NCBI GenBank assembly: GCA_052161625.1
Contig: CP197412.1
Strand: one strand, 5' to 3'
Length of the DNA: 64,000 bases
Origin: JBKCUI01 sp052161625
Lineage (GTDB): Bacteria; Planctomycetota; Planctomycetia; Pirellulales; Pirellulaceae
Positions 1-8,559 of the stretch are shown here, piece after piece (the stretch's first letter is position 1; each line of letters opens with the position of its first letter). The notes beneath the pieces were generated by a model. That model saw only the letters and a list, made by a program, of their open reading frames with translations, ran no database searches and was not told where the DNA came from. The position numbers and the translations under genes were made by a program.

Positions 1-63
1 ACTCCCGCTGCGTTCCTCCGCAGTGGATACCGACCAAAAGTAAAAACTGGCATCAGATCATGA
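1..63 (+). CDS. C-terminal end of an upstream gene (partial)
   Basis: Frame 1 is open from the window edge to a TGA at 61-63 and encodes about 20 residues ending in KTGIRS. Its stop overlaps the ATG at 60 as ATGA, the arrangement seen at several other gene pairs in this window, which argues that this is the real end of a translationally coupled upstream gene. Too little is visible to name a product. Confidence 0.4.
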   Translation, partial: TPAAFLRSGYRPKVKTGIRS

Positions 64-821
64 AGATCGGAAACAGCGACAAACGGTCCGAATCGGACCC
101 GATGCTCGAGGAGACGGAAAGCCTCTCAAAACCCTGGTGCTACTTTTTGTTCCTACTCATCGCAGGGCACCTGCTGGCGGTCTTTTCCGAGCCCTTCCAC
201 TTTTTCGCTCGGAGCGAAATCCAAACGGCGTCGGACGCGACAGCGATTCGAAACCTCGTTCGACCTTATTCCCAATGGATGTTCTTGGATCACGGCTACT
301 TTTTCTTTGCGCCTAATCCTGGCCCCGGTCACTTGCTCCGAATTGTCGCTTCGGACGATCCTGTCCCCCCGTTGCCTGACGACCGAAGATCCACACCCCT
401 CGACGAAGTCGAACGGCTCGACGGCGATGGACACAAAGCGCGAATGCTTCCAGATCGGTCGAATCACTGGCCCCGTTTGCTTTACCACAGGTACTTCATG
501 CTCTCGGAGTTCTATTATTCTCGTTATGCACCGAGGGCAATCTCTCGCGAGCTTTCCGCAGATGCAGCTTTCGCTTCTCGCTGGCAACTGGACCGAGAAC
601 TCTACGGTGCGCTCCGACAATCGATTGAACATCACTTTCGGAACAAAAACCATTCACCATTCCTTCGGATCGATCGTGTCGAACGCTCGCTTCCTCCCCC
701 CGAAATCATTCTGAAGCAGCAAGTGCGATTGTCCGACCGTCGCTGGTTATCGGTATTGCCGGAATCCATGGACCTGGAGCTGCTCCCCAGTGGCCAACCG
801 AATGCGGAGGCTCAACCGTGA
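60..821 (+). CDS. Membrane-anchored protein, partner of HTTM protein
   Basis: A 253-residue protein with one hydrophobic segment near residues 26-45 (CYFLFLLIAGHLLAVF) and a mostly soluble, charged remainder. It carries a short aromatic stretch, YFFFAPNPGP, at about residue 80. I do not recognise a family. The stop overlaps the GTG start of the HTTM-domain gene by 4 bp, so the two are probably made together; inferred role: an accessory subunit of that membrane protein. The ATG at 60 is supported by its ATGA overlap with the preceding frame, although the frame itself is open to the left edge and a start further upstream cannot be excluded. Confidence 0.7.
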   Translation: MKIGNSDKRSESDPMLEETESLSKPWCYFLFLLIAGHLLAVFSEPFHFFARSEIQTASDATAIRNLVRPYSQWMFLDHGYFFFAPNPGPGHLLRIVASDDPVPPLPDDRRSTPLDEVERLDGDGHKARMLPDRSNHWPRLLYHRYFMLSEFYYSRYAPRAISRELSADAAFASRWQLDRELYGALRQSIEHHFRNKNHSPFLRIDRVERSLPPPEIILKQQVRLSDRRWLSVLPESMDLELLPSGQPNAEAQP

Positions 822-1843
822 GCAGGGATCGTGAACCCGAATGGGTGCTCCGTGTGCGACAATTCTTTTTTGAACCGTACGCGGCCGACACTCTAGCGAT
901 CATCCGCATCGCAACCGGATTGATGATAGCCTACATCCATGCGATCTGGCTCCTAGGTAGCGATGACTTCTTCGGCCCCCAAGCCCTGGTAAATCTCGAT
1001 GTGTGGAACCAACTCCATCGAGGACCCATCCCGGACTGGAAGTGGAGCTATCTCGCGAACACCGATAGTCTTTTCATCGCTCGATTGCATGAATCGCTGG
1101 GAATCGTTTTTGGACTGCTCGCAGCATGCGGACTCTTCACCCGAGCCGCATTGATCCTCGCGTGGTTCTTCACCTTGATGACAGTACATCGTCTGACAGG
1201 CTTCCTCTTCGGTCTGGATCAGATCGTCCTTATGCTGACGGGCTACCTTTGCTTGGCGCAATCGAATCGCGTGGCCAGCCTCGATCGTTTCCTGGTGAAA
1301 ACAGCCCCGTCCATTGCGAGAAACCCTGCAGTTCGCCTCCTCACTGGATGGCATGGTGACACCGAGAACGCCCACGCGACCAGCTGGAAGAATCGGTTGG
1401 CAACTCGATTGATGCAGATTCACCTTTGCGTGATCTATTTGTTTGGTGGCCTTGGCAAGCTACGAGGTGAGATGTGGTGGGACGGAAGTGCGATGTGGTA
1501 CTCCGCCGCCGCCTACGAATACCAGTCGCTCGATATGACTTGGATCGGCTTCTACCCGCTTCTCGGGGCCGCCCTCACCCACCTCACTTTGTTTTGGGAG
1601 GTGGGTTACTTTGCGCTCGTTTGGCCGCGATGGACAAGACCCATCGCCATAACCGTAGCTTGGGGCGTTCACGGCGGAATCGCTATCTACCTCGGGATGA
1701 TCACCTTTGGAACGATGATGATCATCGCGAATCTCGCCTTTGTGAGTCCGACGACTATGCGCCGAATTTTCCAAGCCGCCCAGCGTTGGAAAGGGCCAAA
1801 GTCATCAGGTATTGAGCCTCGAAATGCCCCAGCCCTCCAGTGA
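818..1843 (+). CDS. HTTM-domain integral membrane protein
   Basis: A 341-residue polytopic membrane protein with several hydrophobic helices, including stretches near residues 25-45, 90-120, 125-145, 195-215, 240-265 and 275-310. Spacing of aromatic and basic residues resembles HTTM proteins, the bacterial relatives of the vitamin K-dependent gamma-carboxylase membrane domain (for example IHLCVIYLFGGLGKLRGEMWWDG near residue 200, a typical HTTM segment). The start is GTG at 818, overlapping the preceding stop. The substrate is unknown. The 3' end overlaps the convergent apgM gene by about 89 bp, which is unusual and means either gene's 3' mutations affect both. Confidence 0.75.
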   Translation: MSRDREPEWVLRVRQFFFEPYAADTLAIIRIATGLMIAYIHAIWLLGSDDFFGPQALVNLDVWNQLHRGPIPDWKWSYLANTDSLFIARLHESLGIVFGLLAACGLFTRAALILAWFFTLMTVHRLTGFLFGLDQIVLMLTGYLCLAQSNRVASLDRFLVKTAPSIARNPAVRLLTGWHGDTENAHATSWKNRLATRLMQIHLCVIYLFGGLGKLRGEMWWDGSAMWYSAAAYEYQSLDMTWIGFYPLLGAALTHLTLFWEVGYFALVWPRWTRPIAITVAWGVHGGIAIYLGMITFGTMMIIANLAFVSPTTMRRIFQAAQRWKGPKSSGIEPRNAPALQ

Positions 1844-2960
1844 TGCAGGTCGACTCGTTGAACGTCGTGTGAGGATCGGGTCGGCAACAATCCGAGACAA
1901 GCAACGTCGGTACCGGATGCCACGAGTGACTCTTGAGATAACTTGGAGTGCTATGGTCACCGGTCACGATCAAGACCGTTGGGTTTAGCTTCTGAATGCG
2001 AGGCATGATTCCGTCGAGCTCTTCGATTCGCTTCACCTTCTCATTGAAGTTCCCATCTTCACCGGTGCTATCGGTGTATTTGAAGTGGATAAAGAAGAAG
2101 TCGTAATCTTGCCAAGCCTTCTCAAGGGTATCGATTTGTTCTGCTAGCGTCTGCGCTTTCCCGATCACATCCATCCCGACCAACCGGGCCAAACCTTTGT
2201 ACATGGGGTAGACTGCGATGGCTGCCGCCTTCAAACCATAAACTTCTTGATAGGAAGGCAAAGCCGGTTTGCTCGCGAATCCTCGCATCGTGTGGAAGTT
2301 CGCTTTGGGATGCCCTGCCAGAATCTTGCGGGCCTGTGCGAGAAACTCTTTCGCTACCTCCGCTGTTTTCTTGCTCGCCGCATCGTTGGCGCGAGGATCC
2401 AACGGGGGTACACCGGTTTTCTGAGGATCGGTATCCGCCACGTTGCCGCTCAAACCCTCTCCTCGCAAAACGACGACGAATCGGTGCTCCTTGACCGGCT
2501 CCACAAACACTTCTATTCCAGGAATCTTGATCTGTCGCAAGGAGATGGCTAGTGGAGCGCTCTCCTCCGAGCTGATCCGACCGGCTCGCCGATCAGAAAT
2601 GTTCCCCGCTGCGTCTAAGGTGCAGAAATTGCACCGAATGGCGACATCCCCCTCCTTCAACTCGAAACCGATGCCGGTCGCTTCCAATGCACCGCGACCG
2701 ATTTGATACGCGAGAGGATCGTAGCCGAAGAGTCCCAAGTGTCCGGGCCCGCTGCCGGGTGCAATGCCAGGTTTGACGGGAATACTCGCCCCTTGCACCC
2801 CGACCTCTGCCAACGCGGAAAGATGGGGAGTACTCGCGGTTTCTAATTCCGTTTTTCCACCTGGAATCATCGGCAGCCCCCCCAATCCATCGGCGACCAG
2901 CATCACGATCTTGCTATCGTTGCCCAGCTGTAATTCACGTGTCAGATCGTGCATATTCAT
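1755..2960 (-). CDS. apgM: 2,3-bisphosphoglycerate-independent phosphoglycerate mutase, archaeal type
   Basis: A 401-residue enzyme interconverting 3- and 2-phosphoglycerate in glycolysis/gluconeogenesis. Features of the alkaline-phosphatase superfamily are visible: an N-terminal metal-binding VADGLGG at about residue 22, the SGPGHLGLFGYDP segment near residue 70 that holds the nucleophile region of ApgM, and the C-terminal metal-binding cluster VTGDHSTP...HSWHPVP near residues 330-350. Length is normal for the ApgM family (about 400). It is monocistronic, convergent with and overlapping the HTTM gene. The family assignment is firm. Confidence 0.93.
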   Translation of the reverse strand: MNMHDLTRELQLGNDSKIVMLVADGLGGLPMIPGGKTELETASTPHLSALAEVGVQGASIPVKPGIAPGSGPGHLGLFGYDPLAYQIGRGALEATGIGFELKEGDVAIRCNFCTLDAAGNISDRRAGRISSEESAPLAISLRQIKIPGIEVFVEPVKEHRFVVVLRGEGLSGNVADTDPQKTGVPPLDPRANDAASKKTAEVAKEFLAQARKILAGHPKANFHTMRGFASKPALPSYQEVYGLKAAAIAVYPMYKGLARLVGMDVIGKAQTLAEQIDTLEKAWQDYDFFFIHFKYTDSTGEDGNFNEKVKRIEELDGIMPRIQKLNPTVLIVTGDHSTPSYLKSHSWHPVPTLLVSDCCRPDPHTTFNESTCITGGLGHFEAQYLMTLALSNAGRLGKFGA

Positions 2961-3114
2961 TGTTTTGGATCCCTAGAAAGTTCTATGAAATGTGATGGCA
3001 GTATTCAAACAGATATCCAGTGAATGGCAAGATGGATTCGGCCCGCGACTCTTTCCCTGAAGTCGCTTCCTAGGTATGGTGCAGGCGTTTTCCAATCCGA
3101 ATAAGGGCTCAAAT

Positions 3115-4275
3115 ATGTTTCAATCCAGGGCTGCGGTGGTTGGAACAGGCTTTATCGGGCCTGTCCACATCGAAGGTCTTCTGCGGGCAGGTGTGAGGGT
3201 ACAAGGGGTCTTGGGGACGTCTCCGGAAAAAACACGTGCCGTCGCCACCCGTTTCGGCCTTCCGCGCGCGTACGCCCATTACCAGGAATTGCTGGAGGAC
3301 CCCGCGGTTGATGTGGTGCATATCACCAGCCCCAACCGGTTTCATTTCCAGCAAACCATCGACGCCCTGAACGCCGGCAAACATGTGCTTTGCGAAAAAC
3401 CCTTAGCGATGGACTCGCGAGAAAGTGCCCAATTAGTTGAACATGCACAAAAGACGGGACTGAAGACTGCCGTCAACTACAATGTCCGGTTCTACCCGCT
3501 CTGTATCGAAGCGGCAGAACAAGTCCGGCGAGGGGATCTGGGCGAACTATTTCACGTCACTGGAAGCTACGTACAAGATTGGTTGCATCAACCAACCGAC
3601 TTCAATTGGCGAGTTCTCCAAAGCGAAGGGGGGGCCCTGCGAGCCATCGCGGATATCGGTACCCACTGGCTCGACCTGATCCAATCGATCTCCGGTCAGC
3701 GTGTCGTCTCCGTCTGCGCCGATCTGCAAACCGTCTTCCCCATTCGCATAAAACCTGCGGGTGGAACGGAAACATTTACGAGCAAGCTCTCTGCACCGAA
3801 GCTCCATGGAACCGATATCGCCATTGATACCGAAGATTATGGGGCACTTCTGTTTCGACTGGAAAGTGGAGCGAGAGGGTCGATGCACGTCTCGCAAGTT
3901 ACGGCTGGGCACAAGAACTGTATCCGCTTTGAAATGGCAGGCTCCCAAAAATCGATCGCATGGAACAGCCAAACTCCAAACGAACTATGGATTGGAAATC
4001 GATCGTCTGCAAACAGTATCTTGCCTCGCGACCCGTCGCTGTTATCGGACTGCGCGGCCCAGCATGCCCAATACCCGGGTGGACACAACGAAGGATTTCC
4101 CGATACGTTTAAGCAACTGTTTCGGTCGTTCTATACGTCGATCGAAACTCCGGAATCGTCGATGCATCCAACTCCTAGTTTTGAGGATGGACATCGAGAA
4201 ATACTTCTTTGTGAAGCGATTCATCGAAGTGCGCAGGAACAACGCTGGATAGAAGTCGGAAGCAAATGTCAGTAA
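3115..4275 (+). CDS. Gfo/Idh/MocA-family oxidoreductase
   Basis: NAD(P)-dependent sugar or inositol dehydrogenase-like protein. The Rossmann motif VGTGFIG lies a few residues from the start and EKPLAMD, the family signature EKP, follows near residue 105. The C-terminal half is an alpha/beta domain with the typical GTHWLDL sequence. I chose ATG 3115 (386 residues): AGGG stands 7 nt upstream and the Rossmann strand then begins normally; an in-frame ATG at 3076 would add 13 residues. The specific substrate cannot be told. The stop overlaps the next gene by 10 bp, so the two form an operon. Confidence 0.88.
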   Translation: MFQSRAAVVGTGFIGPVHIEGLLRAGVRVQGVLGTSPEKTRAVATRFGLPRAYAHYQELLEDPAVDVVHITSPNRFHFQQTIDALNAGKHVLCEKPLAMDSRESAQLVEHAQKTGLKTAVNYNVRFYPLCIEAAEQVRRGDLGELFHVTGSYVQDWLHQPTDFNWRVLQSEGGALRAIADIGTHWLDLIQSISGQRVVSVCADLQTVFPIRIKPAGGTETFTSKLSAPKLHGTDIAIDTEDYGALLFRLESGARGSMHVSQVTAGHKNCIRFEMAGSQKSIAWNSQTPNELWIGNRSSANSILPRDPSLLSDCAAQHAQYPGGHNEGFPDTFKQLFRSFYTSIETPESSMHPTPSFEDGHREILLCEAIHRSAQEQRWIEVGSKCQ

Positions 4276-5351
4276 CGGATAATCAATGCGTTCAGTGGTT
4301 GGAACACGACCAAACGCCGATTCGAACGGCCGCCCTCGAATTGCTCAGCGGCAGCTTCAGTACCAACTCTCGTTGGTGCGAAGCGATTTTCCACGCATGG
4401 GACCGGTTTGGCACCACCGACGCCTTCCCTGAGTTCCCACTGCTTACGCACCTCGAGATCCCGACGGAAATGGTCTCGGAAGCGATCGAACGGGCGGCTC
4501 GCATGGTTGCTGGCAAACCGATTATCGATCGCGGTTGCCGTGCGGCAGGAAAATTGATCGAGGCGATCTCCGTTTCCACCCCCAACCATTTCATCGAACA
4601 TCTCGATCGCATCGCGGATTTGAAAGCCTCCTCGAAGATCTTTTTCCGAGTTGATATCGAACGCATGAAGCACCGCGTTGAACTCCTCGAACGCGAGCCG
4701 GCCATCGAACCTCTCGCCGTTTGGTTCCACCGAGATGCCCCTCCTGAACTCCCCTACGGCATCTACCCTCATTTGGAAGCAGGTTACCTTCGCGGCCAGG
4801 CCGATGAAGCGCTGCGAATTGGCTTCGAACAACTGCGAAGCGAATCGAAAAAGCCGTTCGTTCTCGAAGCCTGCTTTGAACTGGCCTCCCGCTATCGGCT
4901 CCTCGGATACGAAACTTGGTTTGCCGATGGCTTGGACGACGAGAATACGGCAATCGCCGATGCTTCCGCAATCGCCTTAGCTCGCTGCAGGAACGACCAA
5001 GTCCTTTCGTTGATTGCGGATCGGTTCGCAAGTTATTCCAAATCGGGTCAGCTTCGGAGCATTGATGTGTTACGACGCAGCCGACTACCTAAAACTCCGG
5101 AACTCCTCCGGTTTCTCAAACCACACGCACAGGGAACGTCGGTACGAAGCGCGCTGTGTGTCGCAGAGATATTGCAGTTTGATTTTGCGGCACTCGAGGA
5201 TTGGTTGGAGGCTCTGATGGTCATCGATGACTCGTCTTTGGCACGCATTCGGGCATTGCTCTGCTTGGCAGGACCTTTGTGCCTGGAGCTTCCTGAGTCC
5301 GACCGCGCCCGCGCACTGCATCTCGTGCGCACACGGGTCGCAGTCGCGTGA
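4266..5351 (+). CDS. Hypothetical protein, alpha-helical (HEAT-like)
   Basis: A 361-residue soluble protein rich in Leu/Ala/Glu/Arg helices, with short helix pairs toward the C terminus (AIADASAIALARCRND, SVRSALCVAEILQFD) that resemble HEAT-type repeats. No signal peptide, membrane segment or catalytic motif is evident and I do not recognise the family. It overlaps the oxidoreductase gene by 10 bp, so the proteins may be made in a fixed ratio. Its stop is separated by one base from the stop of the convergent moaA. Confidence 0.7.
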   Translation: MSVTDNQCVQWLEHDQTPIRTAALELLSGSFSTNSRWCEAIFHAWDRFGTTDAFPEFPLLTHLEIPTEMVSEAIERAARMVAGKPIIDRGCRAAGKLIEAISVSTPNHFIEHLDRIADLKASSKIFFRVDIERMKHRVELLEREPAIEPLAVWFHRDAPPELPYGIYPHLEAGYLRGQADEALRIGFEQLRSESKKPFVLEACFELASRYRLLGYETWFADGLDDENTAIADASAIALARCRNDQVLSLIADRFASYSKSGQLRSIDVLRRSRLPKTPELLRFLKPHAQGTSVRSALCVAEILQFDFAALEDWLEALMVIDDSSLARIRALLCLAGPLCLELPESDRARALHLVRTRVAVA

Positions 5352-5352
5352 G

Positions 5353-6354
5353 CTACCCACCGATCTGGTACATGGCCCGCTCAGGTTGCTGAAACTCGGA
5401 ATCGGAGATTCCGTGCGATGCGTACTTGGCCTGCACACAGGCCCATGCGAGGGCATGGATCTGCGCGGCACTCGCGTTCTCTCCGCACAGCCGACGCACA
5501 TCCCACTCTTCTCTCCCAAAAAGGCAGTTCCGAAATTTACCGTCGGCGGTTAAACGAAGCCTGTCGCATTGCTCGCAGAAGGGAGTCGAAACGGGGTCGA
5601 TGAATCCAACGATTCCCAAATGATTCGCAAAGCGATAGTCGGTAGAAGGCTGCGACGACTCCGTGCGAGGCATTGGCTCGATCGGTCCGAATCGCTGCTG
5701 AAGCAACGCTCGCAACTCCGCTCCAGAGACGACCTGCTGGCGACTCCACTGCCGGTCGGCATCGAGAGGCATGAACTCGATAAATCGCAAGACAAGCCCT
5801 CGCTCCAACGCAAACTCCACAAGCGGCATGATGTCATCGAAGTTGATGTCTCTCATGATGAGCGCATTCAAACGAACCGAAGCCTTCGTCCGAATAGCCC
5901 CTTCGATCCCGGCCAAAACGCGATGCACTCCCTCTCTTCGCGTCAAACGCTGAAAGGTTTCCTCCTGAAGCGTATCCAGCGAAATATTGAAATGGGAAAG
6001 CCCTGCTTCGACCAACGCACCTGCAGACTCTTCCAGCATCATGCCATTGGTTGTCATCGCAATCTTTTCGATCTCTGGAATCGCGCATAGCTGAGATACG
6101 AGCTGACGCAATTGAGGACGCATCAATGGCTCTCCCCCCGTGAGGCGAAGCTTCCGAATGCTGGAGCCGGCCAACGCGGTCACCACCTTTGCAATATCCT
6201 CAAAGGAAAGAAGCCGATGCTGCGGCAAGAATCCGATAACTTTTTCTGGCATGCAATATCGACATCGGATGTTGCACGCATCCGTAACACTGATGCGAAG
6301 CGACCGGTGCACACGACCAAAGCGGTCGACCAAGGGAGGGAAAGGGCCGCTCAT
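5353..6354 (-). CDS. moaA: GTP 3',8-cyclase (molybdenum cofactor biosynthesis protein A)
   Basis: A radical-SAM enzyme that converts GTP to 3',8-cyclo-GTP, the first step of molybdopterin synthesis. The N-terminal 4Fe-4S motif CNIRCRYC, the TGGEPLMR segment, and the C-terminal second cluster (CEQCDRLRLTADGKFRNCLF) are all present; the protein ends in Gly-Gly, which in MoaA is required for activity. The frame is open to 6450 but the true start is ATG 6354 (333 residues), because it overlaps the moaE stop as ATGA and starts MSGPFPPLVDRFGR, as in homologues. Confidence 0.95.
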   Translation of the reverse strand: MSGPFPPLVDRFGRVHRSLRISVTDACNIRCRYCMPEKVIGFLPQHRLLSFEDIAKVVTALAGSSIRKLRLTGGEPLMRPQLRQLVSQLCAIPEIEKIAMTTNGMMLEESAGALVEAGLSHFNISLDTLQEETFQRLTRREGVHRVLAGIEGAIRTKASVRLNALIMRDINFDDIMPLVEFALERGLVLRFIEFMPLDADRQWSRQQVVSGAELRALLQQRFGPIEPMPRTESSQPSTDYRFANHLGIVGFIDPVSTPFCEQCDRLRLTADGKFRNCLFGREEWDVRRLCGENASAAQIHALAWACVQAKYASHGISDSEFQQPERAMYQIGG

Positions 6355-6806
6355 GACGCATCCCCCGATCCGTTGGACGAATTTGGGGAAGATGCTGGCA
6401 AAGGATGGATCCACGTTGGGTCCTGCGCGGCAAACCATTCCTTCTTCCAAATCGGAACACGCCTTTTCAGCTCGTCAATCAACCATTGCCCCGCCTCAAA
6501 CGCTTCGGCGCGGTGAGGGGTGCTAACGACGACGGCGACGCTCGGCTCTTTGATCTCGACGATGCCGACTCGATGGACCAAGCAAAGTTTTTGAATTGGC
6601 CATCGGGCATGGGCCTCGCGCGAAAGCTCCTCCATCTTGGCCAAAGCCATCTCGGTGTAGGCCTGGTACTCCAAATAGGCCGTCTCGCGACCATCGGTCC
6701 AGCGGCGCGTCGTCCCGATAAACGCGACAGTGGCACCGCACGACTCATCAAACGCGAGTTCAAGCAGTTTTGCAACGGGGATTGGATCCTGGGTGATTTC
6801 AATCAT
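6351..6806 (-). CDS. moaE: Molybdopterin synthase catalytic subunit
   Basis: A 151-residue protein that, with MoaD, transfers sulfur to precursor Z to form molybdopterin. Visible MoaE features are ATVAFIGTTRRW near residue 27, the central LEYQAYTEMALAKM, HRVGIVEIKEPSVAVVVSTPHRAEAF, and the lysine-containing WKKEWF near the C terminus that contributes to the active site. It is translationally coupled to moaA and starts 17 bp after the cyanophycinase stop. No moaD is present in this window. Confidence 0.95.
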   Translation of the reverse strand: MIEITQDPIPVAKLLELAFDESCGATVAFIGTTRRWTDGRETAYLEYQAYTEMALAKMEELSREAHARWPIQKLCLVHRVGIVEIKEPSVAVVVSTPHRAEAFEAGQWLIDELKRRVPIWKKEWFAAQDPTWIHPLPASSPNSSNGSGDAS

Positions 6807-6823
6807 AGGATCCGATTGTCAAC

Positions 6824-7792
6824 TCACTCTCCAAAAAGATCCAGATCCCGAAGATCGATTTCGTCACCTGGCAACAGTTTGGAAGTTTCGATCGATGCCA
6901 GAGCTTCGGGAAGAAACGACGCGGTCGAGATCAATTGCTCGTTGGGCTTCAGCCGCTGGGTGCGATACACATAAACCGAACCGTCTCCCACAATCTTCGC
7001 CTTGCGGCCCCCGATCAACACTCCCGTCCCTTCGTCGATCCCAATCCCCGTCCGGTCAGGATGAGACTGAACCGCTTTGGCCAGCCTTTGAAAACGCTTC
7101 TTTTGGGAAAAATGCTGGTCCACGATCGCCTTCGGAAGCATCGGAAAACCATGCGAGATTTTGGGCTCTGCCCAACCGCCTGCGATCATCAAACTGGAAG
7201 CGATCGCGGCTCCTGCACTGGTCCCACCTACAATCCCACCTCGTGAAACAACCGACAGAAGTGCTGACTCAATCGGCGTTCCCGCATAGCGTTCTGCAAG
7301 CCGGCTTTGATCCCCCCCGCTGATCCAAACCGCGGAGGCATTCCGCAAACTCTCCACCGACTGGGAGTCATGCATGGCCGCATTGCGATCCCGTGCATGC
7401 AGGATCTCAATACTCTGCCACTGAAATCCACTCCAGTAATCGATCCAATGCGTGAAATCCCCAAGATCGGAAAGGGCGGAAGCGGTTGGAATCAGAACCA
7501 ATCGCCCATTTCGCCCGCGTCCCTCCTCGTGAAACACTTCACGAATCTGCTGGGGCAATACGCCCCCTCCGCATAACAAGATGCGGCCCCGAACCTCTTG
7601 CTCAACCCGTACGTCGACCGACTTGGATTCCAGTCGAGGTACCAATCGGGACGCAACCGTGAACTCGGGTGCAACAACTAGTTCGGTCGCGTCTTGACCA
7701 AAACCAGTTGACGTGCTCGCGATAAGTGGTATCCCGATAGCGGGAACAACCGCCGCGAACGATGCGATAATCTTCCTGACTAAACTTGGCAT
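6824..7792 (-). CDS. Cyanophycinase-like serine peptidase (S51), exported
   Basis: A 322-residue protein with an N-terminal hydrophobic export segment (residues about 8-30) and an S51 peptidase domain: FTHWIDYWSGF, ISGGDQSRLAERY, and GGIVGGTSAGAAIAS with the nucleophile Ser in GTSAGA; GTGIGIDEGTGVLI follows near residue 250. Cyanophycinases cleave multi-L-arginyl-poly-L-aspartate to beta-Asp-Arg dipeptides. The export signal suggests it acts outside the cytoplasm, as in other extracellular cyanophycinases. No cyanophycin synthetase is nearby. It is the first gene of an apparent operon with moaE-moaA. Confidence 0.85.
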   Translation of the reverse strand: MPSLVRKIIASFAAVVPAIGIPLIASTSTGFGQDATELVVAPEFTVASRLVPRLESKSVDVRVEQEVRGRILLCGGGVLPQQIREVFHEEGRGRNGRLVLIPTASALSDLGDFTHWIDYWSGFQWQSIEILHARDRNAAMHDSQSVESLRNASAVWISGGDQSRLAERYAGTPIESALLSVVSRGGIVGGTSAGAAIASSLMIAGGWAEPKISHGFPMLPKAIVDQHFSQKKRFQRLAKAVQSHPDRTGIGIDEGTGVLIGGRKAKIVGDGSVYVYRTQRLKPNEQLISTASFLPEALASIETSKLLPGDEIDLRDLDLFGE

Positions 7793-7915
7793 CTATCTTC
7801 TCGCCCTAGGTAGGTGTTTGGCTGGGGAGGGGGAGGTTGGGGTGGTAGTATAGTCCATCCGGTGCCGGCCGTGGAAAGACCAATCGCCGGCTAATCAAAA
7901 GGATGGCAAAATTTT

Positions 7916-8537
7916 TTAAGCGAGCGGTAACTCGCTCCGAGCTTGCGAGAGTCGGTCATGGAGGTCGATTACTCTTACTAAATAAGGTGCTGTTCCTTCA
8001 GGCCCCACCGTCTCGAGCCATCGGCAAGACGCATAACCGCGCGCGATGGACTCGTATTGCTCGATCCATTGCTCCCGTACCGGCATTTGGGCCGCCGGAA
8101 TAGGCCACACCGACCTTGGACGCATCCGCTCGCTCAAGCCACATCTCCAGGGTTTCGCCGTGAGTCGGGCGCGAAAACAACTTTGATTCTTGCACATCAT
8201 AACTGTTTCGCGTGATGACATACCCCTCTCCCTCATCGATGATCTCCTCCCGTATCGGAATTCCATCGGCACCATTGTACGGGACCTTCCGCTCTCTCAA
8301 CGAAACGACTTGAGGTTGGCTCTGCCAGCGTCCGACGGCTTCGTTCAGACGGTCCTGAGCATGCGATAAGGCTTCCGCCCAATGATGAGGTATGTACATG
8401 ACTTCAAAGCTTACCAATGCTAGCAATGTCTCGTTCGTGGTTGTCCGAATTCCTGGCGATTCGTCGGCATATTCGAGGATTTGCAGTAGGATGCAGACCT
8501 CATGGATAGGTATCCTATCGGGCGCAACGTTCTCCAA
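7916..8537 (-). pseudogene. Hypothetical protein, probable single-base frameshift
   Basis: The frame starting at ATG 8537 encodes a protein-like sequence to ...KVGVAYSGG (about residue 149) and then turns Arg-rich until a stop at 7998. Another frame carries QMPVREQWIEQYESIARGYAS... to a stop at 7916, again protein-like. Removing one G from the GGG at 8089-8091 joins the halves into one 206-residue protein. Either the gene is broken or the sequence has a one-base error. The protein has no signal peptide or membrane segment and I do not recognise it. It is divergent from the large secreted protein gene. Confidence 0.6.
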
Positions 8538-8559
8538 AAAGCAATAATCTGAATTGGCA

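Noticed and set aside
6351..6974. Plus-strand frames opposite moaE and cyanophycinase
   Set aside because: Shadow frames of well-identified genes on the other strand.
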